The notes under the pieces were generated by a model. It made no database searches. It saw nothing but the letters and a program-made list of their open reading frames with translations, and was not told the origin of the DNA. DNA of 64,000 bases, from contig NZ_JAHXPT010000017.1 of NCBI RefSeq assembly GCF_019431045.1, forward strand, positions 1 to 64,000, written 5' to 3'. The translations under genes were made by a program, and so were the position numbers. Positions 36,069 through 44,680 of this stretch are shown here, in pieces (the first letter of the stretch is position 1; the number at the start of each line of letters is the position of its first letter). This DNA is from Clostridium weizhouense. Its GTDB lineage: Bacteria; Bacillota; Clostridia; Clostridiales; Clostridiaceae.

Positions 36069-36601
36069 TTGAATCCTCCGTTAAATAGTTTTTATAAATA
36101 TATTGTTCTTTTTAGTATATTATAACCATGTTTTTGCAAAAAAGATACAAAATTAATAAATAAAACTTATTTTACTCGAATTTTATTTTGAAAAGCGGTT
36201 GACTTTTTCCAATGATTGGATTAATATAAACATACAAATAAAACATGGATAGAAAATGTTTTATATATAAATATTGCAATAAAAGTGTAATATTTATATA
36301 TAAATAATTAAAATTAATTATTTTAAGCAAATAAAAAAAGGCAGCGCCAACTACCTTTTTAAAGAAAACACTGATAGGTTTTCTCACGCTATATTTAATA
36401 AAATCAACAGAATTATAACACAAATATAGATGTGCTTCAATTTTCTATCAGAGATTTGGAGGACAAAATATGATCTTAAGTAAAAATATTATAAAATTTG
36501 CGCCTTACTAACTGTTTTAAATTTTATAATCATTATTAATTATTAAAATTTTAAAACAGAAAGGAGTAGACTGTATATATACATATAGTCACACAAAAAT
36601 T
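36069..36601. other. Intergenic region between divergent defence units
   Basis: No gene supported; an 83-codon minus-strand frame here has no ribosome site. A hairpin AGGTAGTTGGCGCTGCCT (minus strand, with A/T-rich flanks) lies at 36338-36358. A GGAG at about 36563 and a palindromic GTATATATACATATAG precede the 36602 gene, whose own ATG lacks a close ribosome site. Confidence 0.4.
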
Positions 36602-36844
36602 ATGAATAAAAAACAAACTGGTTCAAATATTTCATCATTAGCATCACAAATATTAACTAACTCAAATTCATCTGCAATTCAAAAGCAACTAGCAGGTTCA
36701 GCTTTATCACAAAGCCATACTAACAAGCAAACTGGTAAAGCTATGGAAACTACTGCTTCACATGTACTTCAAAGTTCTAAGTATAATGATACTACTAAAT
36801 CTTTAGCTGCGAGTATTTTATCTCAAAGTAATAAAGACAGATAG
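36602..36844 (+). CDS. Small repeat protein encoded ahead of TIR gene (80 aa)
   Basis: Made of two related halves of about 38 residues: TGSNISSLASQIL…AGSALSQ and TGKAMETTASHVL…AASILSQ. Highly soluble, Ser/Gln/Lys-rich. Similar short 'K-Q-T-G-S…ASKVL…AGSALSQ' proteins are familiar in bacterial genomes as stand-alone hypotheticals. It lies 10 bases before the TIR gene, so it is part of that operon. The nearest good GGAG lies about 35 bases upstream of the ATG, which is unusual. Confidence 0.7.
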   Translation: MNKKQTGSNISSLASQILTNSNSSAIQKQLAGSALSQSHTNKQTGKAMETTASHVLQSSKYNDTTKSLAASILSQSNKDR

Positions 36845-36854
36845 GGGGTAGCTT

Positions 36855-37652
36855 ATGTATAAAGGTTTTAATTTGGCATTTAATACATCTTCAACATTCA
36901 AAGAGTTATTAAATAAATATCATGATTATGGTAAAGAAATTTATAATAACAAAAAAAATGAAGTTATTAAGAATTTAGATTCGTATTTAGGTCCAGATGG
37001 TTCTCTTGATTGTAGTGCTCTTCAAGAAGATTGGTTTCCAACAATTAATAGTAATATTTTTATATCTCATTCTCATGACGATGAAGAGTTAGCTGTTAGT
37101 TTAGCAGGATGGCTATATAAAAAATTTAAATTAACTTCATTTATTGATTCTTATGTTTGGGGGTATTGTAATGACTTGTTAAAAGATATTGATGAGGAAT
37201 ATTGTAAGCATTCTAATGGACAATCTTATGATTATGATAAAAGAAATTATTCTACAAGTCATGTTCATATGATGCTTTCAACTGCTTTAACAAAAATGAT
37301 AGATAAAACAGAATGCATACTATTCTTAAATACTGATAAATCAACATTAAAAGCCAAAGATATCATTTCTACACAAACTCGTTCACCTTGGATTTACTCT
37401 GAAATCATGTCTACTAAAATGTTAAGAAAAAATACACCTAAACGATTTACTTTAAAAAAATCAACTAATGGTATACAGTTTATAGAAAATGCTCAAAAAA
37501 CTTTTAAACCTACATATGATATAGATTTAAAACATCTAGTTAAACTATCAGAATCAAATTTAAATAATCTTCATAAATGTTATGAAACAAGCTATCCTAA
37601 TAATCCAACAGATGCTTTGGACAAACTATATCAAATAACACATATTCATTAA
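36855..37652 (+). CDS. TIR-domain protein, putative NAD-consuming defence effector
   Basis: 265 residues. After a 65-residue N-terminal extension, the TIR core begins NIFISHSHDDEELAVSLAGW (residues 67-86) and continues with SFIDSYVWG (96-104) and a helix SPWIYSE (177-183), whose Ser and Glu are placed like the catalytic Glu of TIR NADases. A block YDYDKRNYSTSHVHMMLSTA is also characteristic. GGGGGT precedes the start. Bacterial TIR proteins act in defence (Thoeris, CBASS, Pycsar and others) by destroying NAD or making cyclic signals. No ThsA, cyclase or Argonaute is nearby, so none of those named systems fits. Confidence 0.85.
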   Translation: MYKGFNLAFNTSSTFKELLNKYHDYGKEIYNNKKNEVIKNLDSYLGPDGSLDCSALQEDWFPTINSNIFISHSHDDEELAVSLAGWLYKKFKLTSFIDSYVWGYCNDLLKDIDEEYCKHSNGQSYDYDKRNYSTSHVHMMLSTALTKMIDKTECILFLNTDKSTLKAKDIISTQTRSPWIYSEIMSTKMLRKNTPKRFTLKKSTNGIQFIENAQKTFKPTYDIDLKHLVKLSESNLNNLHKCYETSYPNNPTDALDKLYQITHIH

Positions 37653-37672
37653 GCGTGGAGGAAATCATTAAA

Positions 37673-38143
37673 ATGAATGATATAAGTATAGATTTAAAAG
37701 AAACTCTTCATAAAGAAATTGATTTAATTCAGGCATGTATATTAAGAATGAGTCAAAATTCTTTTCAGTTAAAAGGTTGGTTGGTATCATTAATTGCAGT
37801 AATATTAGCTGTTACAGCAAAATCAACTAATGTTATTTTTATAAATATTCTACTAATTGTCATAACATTTACATTTTGGTGTTTAAATGCATATTTTCTG
37901 AGAACTGAAAGATTGTATAGAAAATTATATGATTGGGTAATTACAGAACGTCTTAATAATAATATTGATTTTTTATATAATCTAAATGCACATAGATTTG
38001 AAATGGAAGTTGGTAGTATTTTAAAGACTATGTTTTTAAAAACATTAGTTTGTTTCTATGGAACAACTTTTGTGTTACTAATTATAATCTTATCTTATAA
38101 TCTAATACCAATAATTCATTATTTACTCTGCCCATATAAATAA
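37673..38143 (+). CDS. Two- to four-TM membrane protein of the TIR cassette (156 aa)
   Basis: The ATG at 37673 has GGAGGA 11 bases upstream. A short helical start (LKETLHKEIDLIQACILRMS, then QNSFQLKGWLVSLIAVILAV) is followed by membrane pairs at about 35-80 and 120-150. The N-x-F-x-x-K-G-W motif before the first segment is a recurring feature of small membrane proteins found beside TIR and other defence genes (from memory). It is a plausible membrane arm of the system. Confidence 0.7.
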   Translation: MNDISIDLKETLHKEIDLIQACILRMSQNSFQLKGWLVSLIAVILAVTAKSTNVIFINILLIVITFTFWCLNAYFLRTERLYRKLYDWVITERLNNNIDFLYNLNAHRFEMEVGSILKTMFLKTLVCFYGTTFVLLIIILSYNLIPIIHYLLCPYK

Positions 38144-38303
38144 TATATAACAACTTCAATAGGTATCGCTTTTACAACAATCTCAATTTTTTTGAAGGCG
38201 ATACTATTGAACTTGCTTTATATATATAATTTTTAGCGATAAATTGTATAACTACAATAAATAAACAGTAGATAAAACTTTAATAGTTAGGAGCAAAAAA
38301 ATT

Positions 38304-39101
38304 ATGAATAATAAAAAAAGTTTAATAAAAAAAATTAAAATGTATTCTAGAATAAAAACTTTTGGAGTATTGCCATTTTCAATTATGGCAATAGTATCAA
38401 CTGTTTTTTTTACTATATTTACTATACTAAGTACATGGATAAATATCTCAGGTATGCTAATAAAAATTCTATCCTTTTGTATGATGTCAGGCTTAATTGT
38501 ACCTATATTAGCATTATCCATTAGCGAGAGAATAAGAAATAATTTAATCATTGAAAGTGAAAGCAACCAAGAAGTATTCACAAAATATTTAGAGTTATTT
38601 GCAAAAAATGAAGTGAAATCAAACTTAATATACTATGATTTAGTAGATTTATTTAGATCTTTTGTTACCAAAACATATATGCATGAAAATAAAAATGAAG
38701 AGATTTCACATTTTCAAAATGCTAACAACTGTATGTATAGAATACTTCAAGATAATTCTAATAAAGGACTTGCTAATAAGTTTGTATATGATAATCGTCA
38801 AGGTTTTTCTAAATTATGTGCAGAGTTCATAAAGTATTATAATGACAATGAAAGTGGTAGTGAATATAAATTAGATGGAGCATTATATAATTTATATTTG
38901 AAAATTAAATTTACTGATAATGTAGTTGGAATAGAAAAAAGACAGTGGGATTTCCACTTAATAGTTAGAATTACAAAAATCATCCTTTTACTAGGATGTG
39001 TTTCAACTTATTTTTTCCCACAATTTAACTCATGGATATTTAATTTAGTAGCAATAATATTACTATTATTAGATATCATTGAAAAACCTAAAAATTATTA
39101 A
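38304..39101 (+). CDS. Four-TM membrane protein of the TIR cassette (265 aa)
   Basis: GGAGCAAAAAAATT before the ATG. Two membrane segments at about 17-75 (TFGVLPFSIMAIVSTVFFTI; LSFCMMSGLIVPILALSISE), a cytosolic central region of about 130 helical residues, and a last pair (KIILLLGCVSTYFFP; NLVAIILLLLDII). Separated by 160 bases from the preceding gene. I do not recognise the family. It is followed by a terminator and then the par locus, so it belongs to the cassette framed by the two parA-leader copies. Confidence 0.6.
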   Translation: MNNKKSLIKKIKMYSRIKTFGVLPFSIMAIVSTVFFTIFTILSTWINISGMLIKILSFCMMSGLIVPILALSISERIRNNLIIESESNQEVFTKYLELFAKNEVKSNLIYYDLVDLFRSFVTKTYMHENKNEEISHFQNANNCMYRILQDNSNKGLANKFVYDNRQGFSKLCAEFIKYYNDNESGSEYKLDGALYNLYLKIKFTDNVVGIEKRQWDFHLIVRITKIILLLGCVSTYFFPQFNSWIFNLVAIILLLLDIIEKPKNY

Positions 39102-39200
39102 ATTAAATATATATATTTAGCATATTTTAATATGCTTATAAGTTAATGTTTACATTATGTTAATTGGAGTTATCCTGCTTATTATTATTTAAAATAATTA

Positions 39201-39236
39201 AATGGCAATAGGGAAATATCCTTATTGCTATTTTTT
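39201..39236 (+). terminator. Terminator before par locus
   Basis: GGCAATAGGGAAATATCCTTATTGCTATTTTTTA. The ensuing CTATTTTTTATTATAATATT is shared with 33.73 kb. Confidence 0.7.
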
Positions 39237-39352
39237 ATTATAATATTAATATTTAATATTAATATTATAGTTTACAATTTAATAATAATATGATATTTTA
39301 ATATCAAACTATAATATTAAATCTAAATATTTAATAAAGAGGTGAAATATAA
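39237..39352 (+). promoter_or_regulatory. parA leader with AATATTAAT array (centromere/operator candidate)
   Basis: TAATATTAATATTTAATATT and related units fill the 90 bases before GAGGTGAAATATAA. Small RHH ParB proteins bind such short A/T repeats both to repress the operon and to mark the centromere. Confidence 0.65.
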
Positions 39353-40105
39353 ATGCATGATATTATATCTATAATCAATGTCAAAGGTGGAGTAGGAAAG
39401 ACTACAACTGCCATTAATTTAGCTGGACAGTTTGCAAAGCAAGGTCACAGAGTATTATTAATAGATAACGACTCACAATCTAATTTAAGCCAGATCTTAA
39501 ATGTAGAATCTGAATATAATTTATATGATTTATATTCTAATTCTAAAGTGAATTTTGAGGATTGTATAGCACAGTATGATGAATGGATTGATGTAATTCC
39601 AAATGTAATTGAATCAGCTGTATTAGAAAGTGAGCTTCATAATAAGATAACAAGAGAAACAATTTTAAAAAATAAATTTGAAAGATTTAAACATAATTAT
39701 CATGTAGTTATAATAGATAACTCACCATTTTTAGGATTATGTACAATGAATGCAATGTGTTTAAGTAACTATTATATTGAGGTAATAGATAACAGCACAA
39801 GTGCGTTGCAAGGGTTAAATTTAGTTGATAATCTAGTTAAAAACATAAAAGATAATGGTGTAAATAATAGCTTAAAGTTACTAGGAATATTAAGAAATAA
39901 TTTTGATAAAAAGACCATATTTTCTAAACAGATAAATGAGGTTATTACAGAAGAATTTAAGGATGATATTTTTAAAACAATAATATATAATAGTGTAAAA
40001 TTTAAAGAAGCTGCAACTATGAATAAAACAATGCAAGATTATAATAGTAATTATGCTAAACCTTATAAAGAGCTATATTATGAGATAATTAAGCGTATGA
40101 AATAA
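39353..40105 (+). CDS. parA: ParA-type plasmid partition ATPase (250 aa)
   Basis: Deviant Walker [11 protein letters not shown] (residues 11-20), switch DNDSQSNLS (38-46), and VVIIDNSPFLGLCTMNAM in the Walker B region. No N-terminal HTH, so it is of the small type Ib class that pairs with a small DNA-binding ParB. It forms dynamic patterns on the nucleoid that move plasmids to daughter cells. An RHH gene follows after 94 bases. Two truncated copies of its 5' end lie upstream (32.4 and 33.7 kb). Confidence 0.92.
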   Translation: MHDIISIINVKGGVGKTTTAINLAGQFAKQGHRVLLIDNDSQSNLSQILNVESEYNLYDLYSNSKVNFEDCIAQYDEWIDVIPNVIESAVLESELHNKITRETILKNKFERFKHNYHVVIIDNSPFLGLCTMNAMCLSNYYIEVIDNSTSALQGLNLVDNLVKNIKDNGVNNSLKLLGILRNNFDKKTIFSKQINEVITEEFKDDIFKTIIYNSVKFKEAATMNKTMQDYNSNYAKPYKELYYEIIKRMK

Positions 40106-40115
40106 TTATGTAAAT

Positions 40116-40199
40116 AATAATATTAAGTATTAATATTAGATATTAAAATTCAATATTAATAAATATATTAAAATATAATATTAAAGGGTGATATTAACA
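40116..40199 (+). promoter_or_regulatory. AATATTAAT array between parA and the RHH gene
   Basis: ATAATATTAAGTATTAATAT, TTAGATATTAAAATTCAATA and more, up to the ribosome site AAAGGG. The same heptads continue into the coding sequence of the next gene. Confidence 0.55.
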
Positions 40200-40499
40200 A
40201 TGAGTATTGATTTAAAAAGTAATATTAAAAGTAATATTAAAAAGGAAAATAAAACATCAAATTTAGATAATAATATTAAAAATGATATTAAAAGTGCAGA
40301 AGAAGAAACGGATCTAAAGAAATTTAAAATCGGCAAGAAAAAAGAAGATAAAAGTGTTAGAAAATCATTTCCTCTTTATGTGGATGCAAAAATGCAAAAA
40401 GATTTAGATGATATATGTAAGAAGACTAAATATTCTAGAAATGAATTGATTTTAATGATGATACAATATTGTATAGATAATTTAGAAATTACAGATTAA
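40200..40499 (+). CDS. Ribbon-helix-helix partition protein (ParB-like, 99 aa)
   Basis: The ATG at 40200 has AAAGGGTG upstream. The first 35 residues are a polar Asn/Lys/Ile repeat (IKSNIKKEN… NIKNDIKS). A C-terminal RHH fold follows: RKSFPLYVDAKMQKDLDDIC then KKTKYSRNELILMMI. The size and place after parA are those of type Ib ParB/omega proteins, which bind centromere repeats. The DNA of the N-terminal segment itself contains AATATTAAAAGT-type repeats like those upstream, so the binding array may extend into the gene. Confidence 0.8.
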   Translation: MSIDLKSNIKSNIKKENKTSNLDNNIKNDIKSAEEETDLKKFKIGKKKEDKSVRKSFPLYVDAKMQKDLDDICKKTKYSRNELILMMIQYCIDNLEITD

Positions 40500-40648
40500 A
40501 AATGTTAACTGAAATAGACTTTTATATAATTTCATAGATTTTAATTTGAAAAAGTAATTATACAAAGACCATGTAAATTTGTTATTGTATAGTAGTTAAG
40601 ATATGTAATAATATATTTATAATAATATTATGTAAGAGGTATACTAAA

Positions 40649-41347
40649 ATGTATGATAGATTTTTAAAAGTACTTAAAGAAACCAATGGAATCAACAATT
40701 CGTTAAATCAAATTTTAAAATATGATTTTATTTATCATTCAAATAAAATTGAAGGGAGTACATTCACGACAGAAGCACTTCAAATGTTAATGGAAAAGAA
40801 TATAGTTACAGGAACTCATACTTTAGATGATGTTCAAGAAACAGTTAACTCATTCTATACATTTAATTTAGTTATTGATTCTTTAAATGAACCAGTGTCA
40901 TTATCAATGATAAAAGAGTGGCATTCTAGTTTAATGTATAGGACTAGATTATATGACTTAGGATTAGCAGGAGTCTTTAAGAAGTATCAAAATAAAATAT
41001 TAGGGGCTAATTTTAATACAGCTGATCCTTTAGAAGTTGAAAGCAAATTATTAAACTTAATAAATGAATATAATAGTTTAGAAAATATTAAATTAGAAGA
41101 TATTGCTAGATTTCACCTTTTATTTGAACAAATACATCCATTTCAAGATGGTAATGGGAGAATAGGACGTTTTATATTTTTAAAACAACTGTTAGAAAAT
41201 AAATTACCTCTTAAATATATGAATGGTGAAAGTTCAGAAGAATATAAAAAGGCATTAGCAGACTCAACTAGTACTAATGTAGATCCACTAGTAAATTATT
41301 TAAATAAACAAAAAGATTTTATTGAAATAAATAGAAATATGTTTTAG
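40649..41347 (+). CDS. Fic-domain protein (232 aa)
   Basis: Complete Fic active site HPFQDGNGRIGR (residues 163-174), the HPFx(D/E)GNGRxxR motif of enzymes that transfer AMP from ATP to a target protein. The N-terminal FIYHSNKIEGSTF (28-39) matches the (S/T)xxxE(G/N) inhibitory helix; Glu35 would block ATP, making this a self-inhibited Fic rather than a stand-alone toxin. No antitoxin gene flanks it. It ends in a clear terminator (41351-41380). Confidence 0.9.
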   Translation: MYDRFLKVLKETNGINNSLNQILKYDFIYHSNKIEGSTFTTEALQMLMEKNIVTGTHTLDDVQETVNSFYTFNLVIDSLNEPVSLSMIKEWHSSLMYRTRLYDLGLAGVFKKYQNKILGANFNTADPLEVESKLLNLINEYNSLENIKLEDIARFHLLFEQIHPFQDGNGRIGRFIFLKQLLENKLPLKYMNGESSEEYKKALADSTSTNVDPLVNYLNKQKDFIEINRNMF

Positions 41348-41350
41348 TTA

Positions 41351-41380
41351 AGGCAACCTATATTTGGTTGCCTTTTTTAG
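41351..41380 (+). terminator. Terminator after fic
   Basis: AAGGCAACC-TATATT-TGGTTGCCTTTTTT directly after the stop. Confidence 0.92.
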
Positions 41381-41390
41381 ATATAAAATT

Positions 41391-41465
41391 AATTTATAGA
41401 GTTTCATCAAGTTTATTTTTGCTTAAAACTATGTTATTTAAATTAATAGACACTAGTATTTCAAT
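41391..41465 (-). pseudogene. YvrJ-family 3' remnant
   Basis: On the minus strand, SINLNNIVLSKNKLDETL and a stop match the end of the intact YvrJ gene at 45737-45898. No start or ribosome site remains. Confidence 0.7.
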
Positions 41466-41575
41466 TTGTATTTTTTCACATAAGTAATAAGAATACAACA
41501 CTTTTTAGATGTAAAGAATAGTTATATAGTTTGAATTTACAATATTTAGGAAAATACAAAAAAGGAGATATAATA

Positions 41576-42338
41576 ATGAAGTGCTTTCAGGACAATGATA
41601 AGGTTATTGATTCATGGAGAAGATGTATAAAATCTGGATTACAAAGTAATATAGATTCACCATCTATAATTGTTAATGTAAGTGAGTTGAAAAATAAAAT
41701 TAACAAAAATTTACTTTCAACAATAATATTTGATATTGATATAAAAAAGATTAAAAAATTTATTCCAAAAGAATATGCATTTATGCTTCTAGATTCTTCA
41801 GGTATTTTAATAAAAAAAAAATAAAAATGCAAAATTTAAAGATTTTATTGAAGGAATGTCTTTTGAGGAAGAAAGTATTGGAACTAATGCAGCTTCATTA
41901 TCAATAAAGAATAAAAAAAGGATATATACTATTCCAAATCATCATTATTGTTTGTTTTTATCAAATGTATATATGTATTCTGTTCCAATAAGTTTAGGTG
42001 ATAAGTATTTATATCTTGTACTTGCTATAAAAGATAACCCTATAAAAAGTGAAATGACAGTTATTTTGGATTTATTAGCATATCATATTGTTAATGAATA
42101 TAATTTATCTAATTTAAAGTATAATGTAAGTTTGAACAACAAACAGGTAAGAATTTTGAAGCTTTTAGCTAGTGGAATAACAGAAAAAGCAATAGCAATT
42201 GAGACAGGCTTATGTATAGATACAATAAAATACCATAAAAAGAATATATTTAAAAAATTAAATTCAAATAGTACCATAGAAGCTGTTATAAAGGCTATAA
42301 AGTTTAACATTATTAAAGTAAATGAAATAAATATATAA
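41576..42338 (+). pseudogene. LuxR-type regulator split at an A10 tract
   Basis: The ATG at 41576 follows AAAGGAGATATAATA. Part one (82 codons) has a sensory-domain start (VIDSWRRCIKSGL, as in the GAF domains of sigma-54-type activators) and hits TAA right after ATAAAAAAAAAA (about 41810-41821). Part two, in another frame, continues KNAKFKDFIEGMSFEEESIG and ends in a LuxR helix-turn-helix (NKQVRILKLLASGITEKAIA, then IDTIKYHKKNIFKKL). Removing one A from the tract restores one 253-residue protein. It may be a mutation, a sequencing slip, or a switch read through transcriptional slippage. Terminator AATACTAC…GGTGGTATTTTT follows. Confidence 0.75.
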
Positions 42339-42471
42339 TCGTTATAAAAATACTACTTTTTTAGGTGGTATTTTTATTTTTACTTAATTTACTACACAAA
42401 TTTAGGAATATTCTAAATGAGGATATAAATATATAGTTATTTCATGGAACTTAAAAGATATTATCAAAGTA

Positions 42472-42533
42472 AAAAAATCGTTAAGCTACTGTGGAGCATC
42501 GATTTTTTTAGTCATGCACCCTTTCAAAATGTG
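42472..42533. repeat. Hairpin element, copy 1
   Basis: AAAAAAATCG, then TTAAGCTACTGTGGAGCAT and CGATTTTTTTAG, followed by TCATGCACCCTTTC. It is nearly the same at 62596-62652. Terminator-like stem with an unusually conserved loop and 3' flank. Confidence 0.6.
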
Positions 42534-42612
42534 GGTGAGGCAAATAAAAACACTTTCAAATTTCTAGATTAAGAGTTCCTATTAATTAATTATATGATAG
42601 GAGGTGAATTTT

Positions 42613-42801
42613 ATGGGTTGGCAAGAAAATATGCCTGAGCCACATCCTGAATGTATTCATGATGTGTATTTAACAGAGAAAACTACTATGGAAGATACAG
42701 GATATTCTGTGAATATAAGCACAGCAGGAACTTTCCCTATATTGCAATGTAGAGTGTGCAAAGCCAGATACTGTGATGCATGGGGATATGAACAAAATTA
42801 A
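42613..42801 (+). CDS. Small Cys/His protein ahead of the toxin-like pair (62 aa)
   Basis: TAGGAGGTGAATTTT precedes the ATG. Starts MGWQENMPEPHPECIHDVYL and ends with a zinc-ribbon-like FPILQCRVCKARYCDAWGYE (Cys pattern CxxC…C plus His residues). It does not look membrane-bound. It may be a small metal-binding accessory of the following operon; the intervening 237 bases contain the reduced structured element. Confidence 0.65.
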   Translation: MGWQENMPEPHPECIHDVYLTEKTTMEDTGYSVNISTAGTFPILQCRVCKARYCDAWGYEQN

Positions 42802-42833
42802 AATTTAGTTATAGCAAAAAATTGATAGCATTA

Positions 42834-42979
42834 CTTTCAATATATAACAGGTACATAATGATGATTTATTTAATGTTTCGCTGTGCTTTAAAACAAATTC
42901 CCCTGTTCATGAGCTTCATACTACAATATGAACATTTACTTAAAACATAGCCTAATGTTTAATAGTTATATATTGAAAG
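42834..42979 (-). other. Reduced, inverted copy of the structured-RNA element
   Basis: A perfect 15-bp inverted repeat, CTTTCAATATATAAC (42834-42848) with GTTATATATTGAAAG (42965-42979), closes the element. Inside, on the minus strand, GCTATGTTTTAAGTAAATGT then TCATATTGTAGTATG is nearly the same as 16942-16976, and AAGCTCATGAACAG resembles AAGCTCATGTACAG at 17083-17096. About 120 bases of inner hairpins are absent. Confidence 0.65.
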
Positions 42980-43038
42980 AATGTTAAAAATCACAACAGA
43001 ATTAAAGTAATTTTAAGAGAAAACAGGAGGAGATTTAA

Positions 43039-44445
43039 ATGAACAAAGAACAAGAAAAACAAGTGTTGCAAGCAATCTATGATAGATTATTTGATGCTAT
43101 TACTTATCAACCAAGTAGTGGAAAAAATCCATTTACTGAAGCTGAAACATTTATCCATTTTACAAAAAATTCAGCTATTGATACAAAATCTTTTGAGAAT
43201 CCAAGAACTCCTTCCAATCCTTTAGGAAATTTAAAAGCATCAGAAGAGTTTTCTCGTATGGTGGATCAAGTATCTCCAATGTCATTGGAATGGCAATCAA
43301 CAAATAATCCACTTTCAAAAGTTTACACAGACATAGTAATGGGTGCTAATGCAACAACAAAGCCTGATCAAAAGTCTGAAGAAATGTATAAAAAAGCATA
43401 TAATTATTTACACCCAATGAAAGAAGAAAAAAATCCATTTACTGATGAGGTTGTTACGAAGATAACAGATGGGGAGGATTACTCTAATTATGAAGCAAAT
43501 ATGGATGAGTATGTAACTTCAATTATGAATTACAGACTTGGTTATAATTTATACTTAGATGATTTGGAATCAGAAGATAGTAAAGTAAAGGCATCAGCAG
43601 ATAGAAAATGGCAAGCAACTGCACCAGGATTGGAAAAAGATATTAAGGCTGCTTTTAGAAAATTGATTGCAGGAAATGCAAAATATGTTGAGCAAGCACT
43701 AGATATATTAAATACAACTATTAATGATGGAATAAGACGTGCTCTTGTTTCTGCTCAAGATGCTATACAGGATGATAAAAAGTTTAGTTCTTCTTTGGGC
43801 TTTGATGATAAGTGGCTATTTAGTTATCCATCTCCTAGCAACTGGACAGATGAAAAAAATGATAGCTTTACTGATTTTAAAATTAGTGGGGGTAGTTCAA
43901 AAAAGATTTCTGAATCAACTAATCATAATTTTAGTGTAGATACTAATATAAATTATGGTTTATGGAAAATAAAAGCTAATTCAGAGGGTAAGTTTGAAAA
44001 TTCAAATTGTAGTGCTGATAAAGATAGTCTTGAAATTTCTGCAAAAATAGCAAAGGTTAATATAATGAGACCTTGGTTTTTGGAATCTATTTTCAAACTT
44101 GGAGAATGGACTAACAACATGCTTACTAAAGTGAAAGTTTCAAACGGTAAAATGGATTCAACCAATAAGGATAATCTTATACCTATGTATCCTGTTGCAT
44201 TTATTGTTGCGAAAGATATTAATATTAAAGCAAATTTCAGTCATGAAGAAGAAGAACATATAAAACAATCTATTAAAGCAAGTACATCTGTTGGATTTGG
44301 ACCATTTACAATTGGGGGTAACTATGGATATGGTAAAACAAAAGACAGAATAAGTTCAAATTTTGCAAATGGTGAAATAAAAGTTCCTGGAATGCAAATT
44401 ATAGGATGGGTAAGTCGTGTAGTGCCTTATTCACCAAAATTATAG
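43039..44445 (+). CDS. Large soluble protein, toxin-like, family unknown (468 aa)
   Basis: AGGAGGAGATTTAA before the ATG. No signal peptide. Residues 1-250 are mostly helical and acidic; 260-468 alternate as a beta domain (SESTNHNFSVDTNINYGLWK; IMRPWF; PVAFIVAKDINIKANFSHEE; GFGPFTIGGNYGYG; MQIIGWVSRVVPYSP). The blocks SNW, RPWF, IPxYPVAF and IIGWVSR recur in the next protein, so the two are paralogues. A helical half plus an amphipathic beta half without export signal is what one sees in intracellular accumulating toxins. I cannot name the family, and a non-toxin role is possible. Confidence 0.7.
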   Translation: MNKEQEKQVLQAIYDRLFDAITYQPSSGKNPFTEAETFIHFTKNSAIDTKSFENPRTPSNPLGNLKASEEFSRMVDQVSPMSLEWQSTNNPLSKVYTDIVMGANATTKPDQKSEEMYKKAYNYLHPMKEEKNPFTDEVVTKITDGEDYSNYEANMDEYVTSIMNYRLGYNLYLDDLESEDSKVKASADRKWQATAPGLEKDIKAAFRKLIAGNAKYVEQALDILNTTINDGIRRALVSAQDAIQDDKKFSSSLGFDDKWLFSYPSPSNWTDEKNDSFTDFKISGGSSKKISESTNHNFSVDTNINYGLWKIKANSEGKFENSNCSADKDSLEISAKIAKVNIMRPWFLESIFKLGEWTNNMLTKVKVSNGKMDSTNKDNLIPMYPVAFIVAKDINIKANFSHEEEEHIKQSIKASTSVGFGPFTIGGNYGYGKTKDRISSNFANGEIKVPGMQIIGWVSRVVPYSPKL

Positions 44446-44478
44446 TAAATATAATTATTAGTTGATATAAATAAAACA

Positions 44479-44518
44479 CCTTTGTGTAGTGATGAAGTTG
44501 AAATTATTACACAAAGGT
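44479..44518 (+). terminator. Long hairpin between the paralogues
   Basis: CCTTTGTGTA…TACACAAAGG. There is no T tail, so this is weak as a terminator; it may process or stabilise the mRNA. Confidence 0.45.
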
Positions 44519-44680
44519 CAATATTATAAAAATAGAGTATATAAGTTTTAAGAATAAACCTATATTGTTATTAAATAAAATTCACTATCTTATATCATTT
44601 TTAAATATAAGATATTTGGTATAACATATATAATTTGGTAAATATAAGTACGCCAAATATTTATGAAAGGAATTTTAATT

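Noticed and set aside
36172..36423. 83-codon minus-strand frame
   Set aside because: No ribosome site. Hydrophobic only because the DNA is AT-rich.
36855..37652. Thoeris system
   Set aside because: There is a TIR protein, but no ThsA (SIR2/SLOG) gene in the neighbourhood.
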